From: an uncultured Bacilli bacterium
GTDB taxonomy: Bacteria > Bacillota_I > Bacilli_A > RF39 > UBA660
Reading direction: 5' to 3'
DNA: 5,579 nucleotides
NCBI GenBank assembly: GCA_947584955.1
Contig: CANPWS010000085.1
Coordinates: forward strand, 1-5,579
In this document: positions 5,549 to 5,579 of the stretch, one piece after another
How positions within the stretch are numbered: the first letter of the stretch is position 1
Layout: each line of letters starts with the position of its first letter
Notes under the pieces: generated by a model
The model's database searches: none
What the model was told of the DNA's origin: nothing
What the model saw: the letters and a program-made list of their open reading frames with translations, nothing else
Translations under genes and position numbers: made by a program

Positions 5549-5579
5549 AATAGACAATAAGTGATGAGCGGGAATTATG

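Overview
The window is very A+T-rich by eye. Its genes have short intergenic gaps and clear Shine-Dalgarno sites of the AGGAGA, GAGGGG or AGGTGA type. TrmB resembles the short Bacillus-like form in length. This points to a low-GC Firmicutes-type bacterium, either a Bacilli/Mollicutes relative or an A+T-rich Clostridia lineage, many of which are uncultured. I cannot name the species. The tryptophan codon checked in TrmB is TGG and the leftward genes stop with TAA or TAG, so the genetic code cannot be judged from this window.

Left end (1-346, + strand): the 3' end of a gene resembling the Rpn / PD-(D/E)XK nuclease 'transposase' family. Its tail is a tandem octapeptide repeat (24 bp per unit, 48 bp higher-order period). 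One extra base in the seventh unit puts a stop at 193-195, so the conserved C-terminal segment is out of frame. The gene is broken, or the C-terminal piece is made separately.

347-551 is a noncoding convergent junction. Two hairpin terminators lie inside a perfect 18-bp inverted repeat (359-376 / 532-549). The repeat arms almost touch the stop codons of the two converging genes. This is the least explained DNA in the window.

552-5350 (- strand) is a tightly packed five-gene cluster, probably one operon. It is read from a strong sigma-A-type promoter (TTGATA, 17 bp, TATAAT at 5374-5402) towards the terminators near 390-500. In transcription order it encodes: a small single-span membrane protein of unknown function; a large membrane sensor with two extracellular SBP_bac_3-like domains and a cytoplasmic GGDEF domain whose signature is degenerate (DGNEF); a YihY/BrkB-family multi-span membrane protein; TrmB, the tRNA m7G46 methyltransferase; and a soluble protein of unknown function. 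Gaps of 10, 15, 13 and 33 bases argue for co-transcription. The first two genes may form a signalling unit. TrmB looks like a housekeeping passenger.

5403-5579 has no gene. It holds a strong hairpin with a rightward U-tract (5504-5548). At the edge is a less A+T-rich stretch with a kink-turn-like GTGATGA, which could be the start of a structured leader RNA or the end of a leftward gene outside the window.
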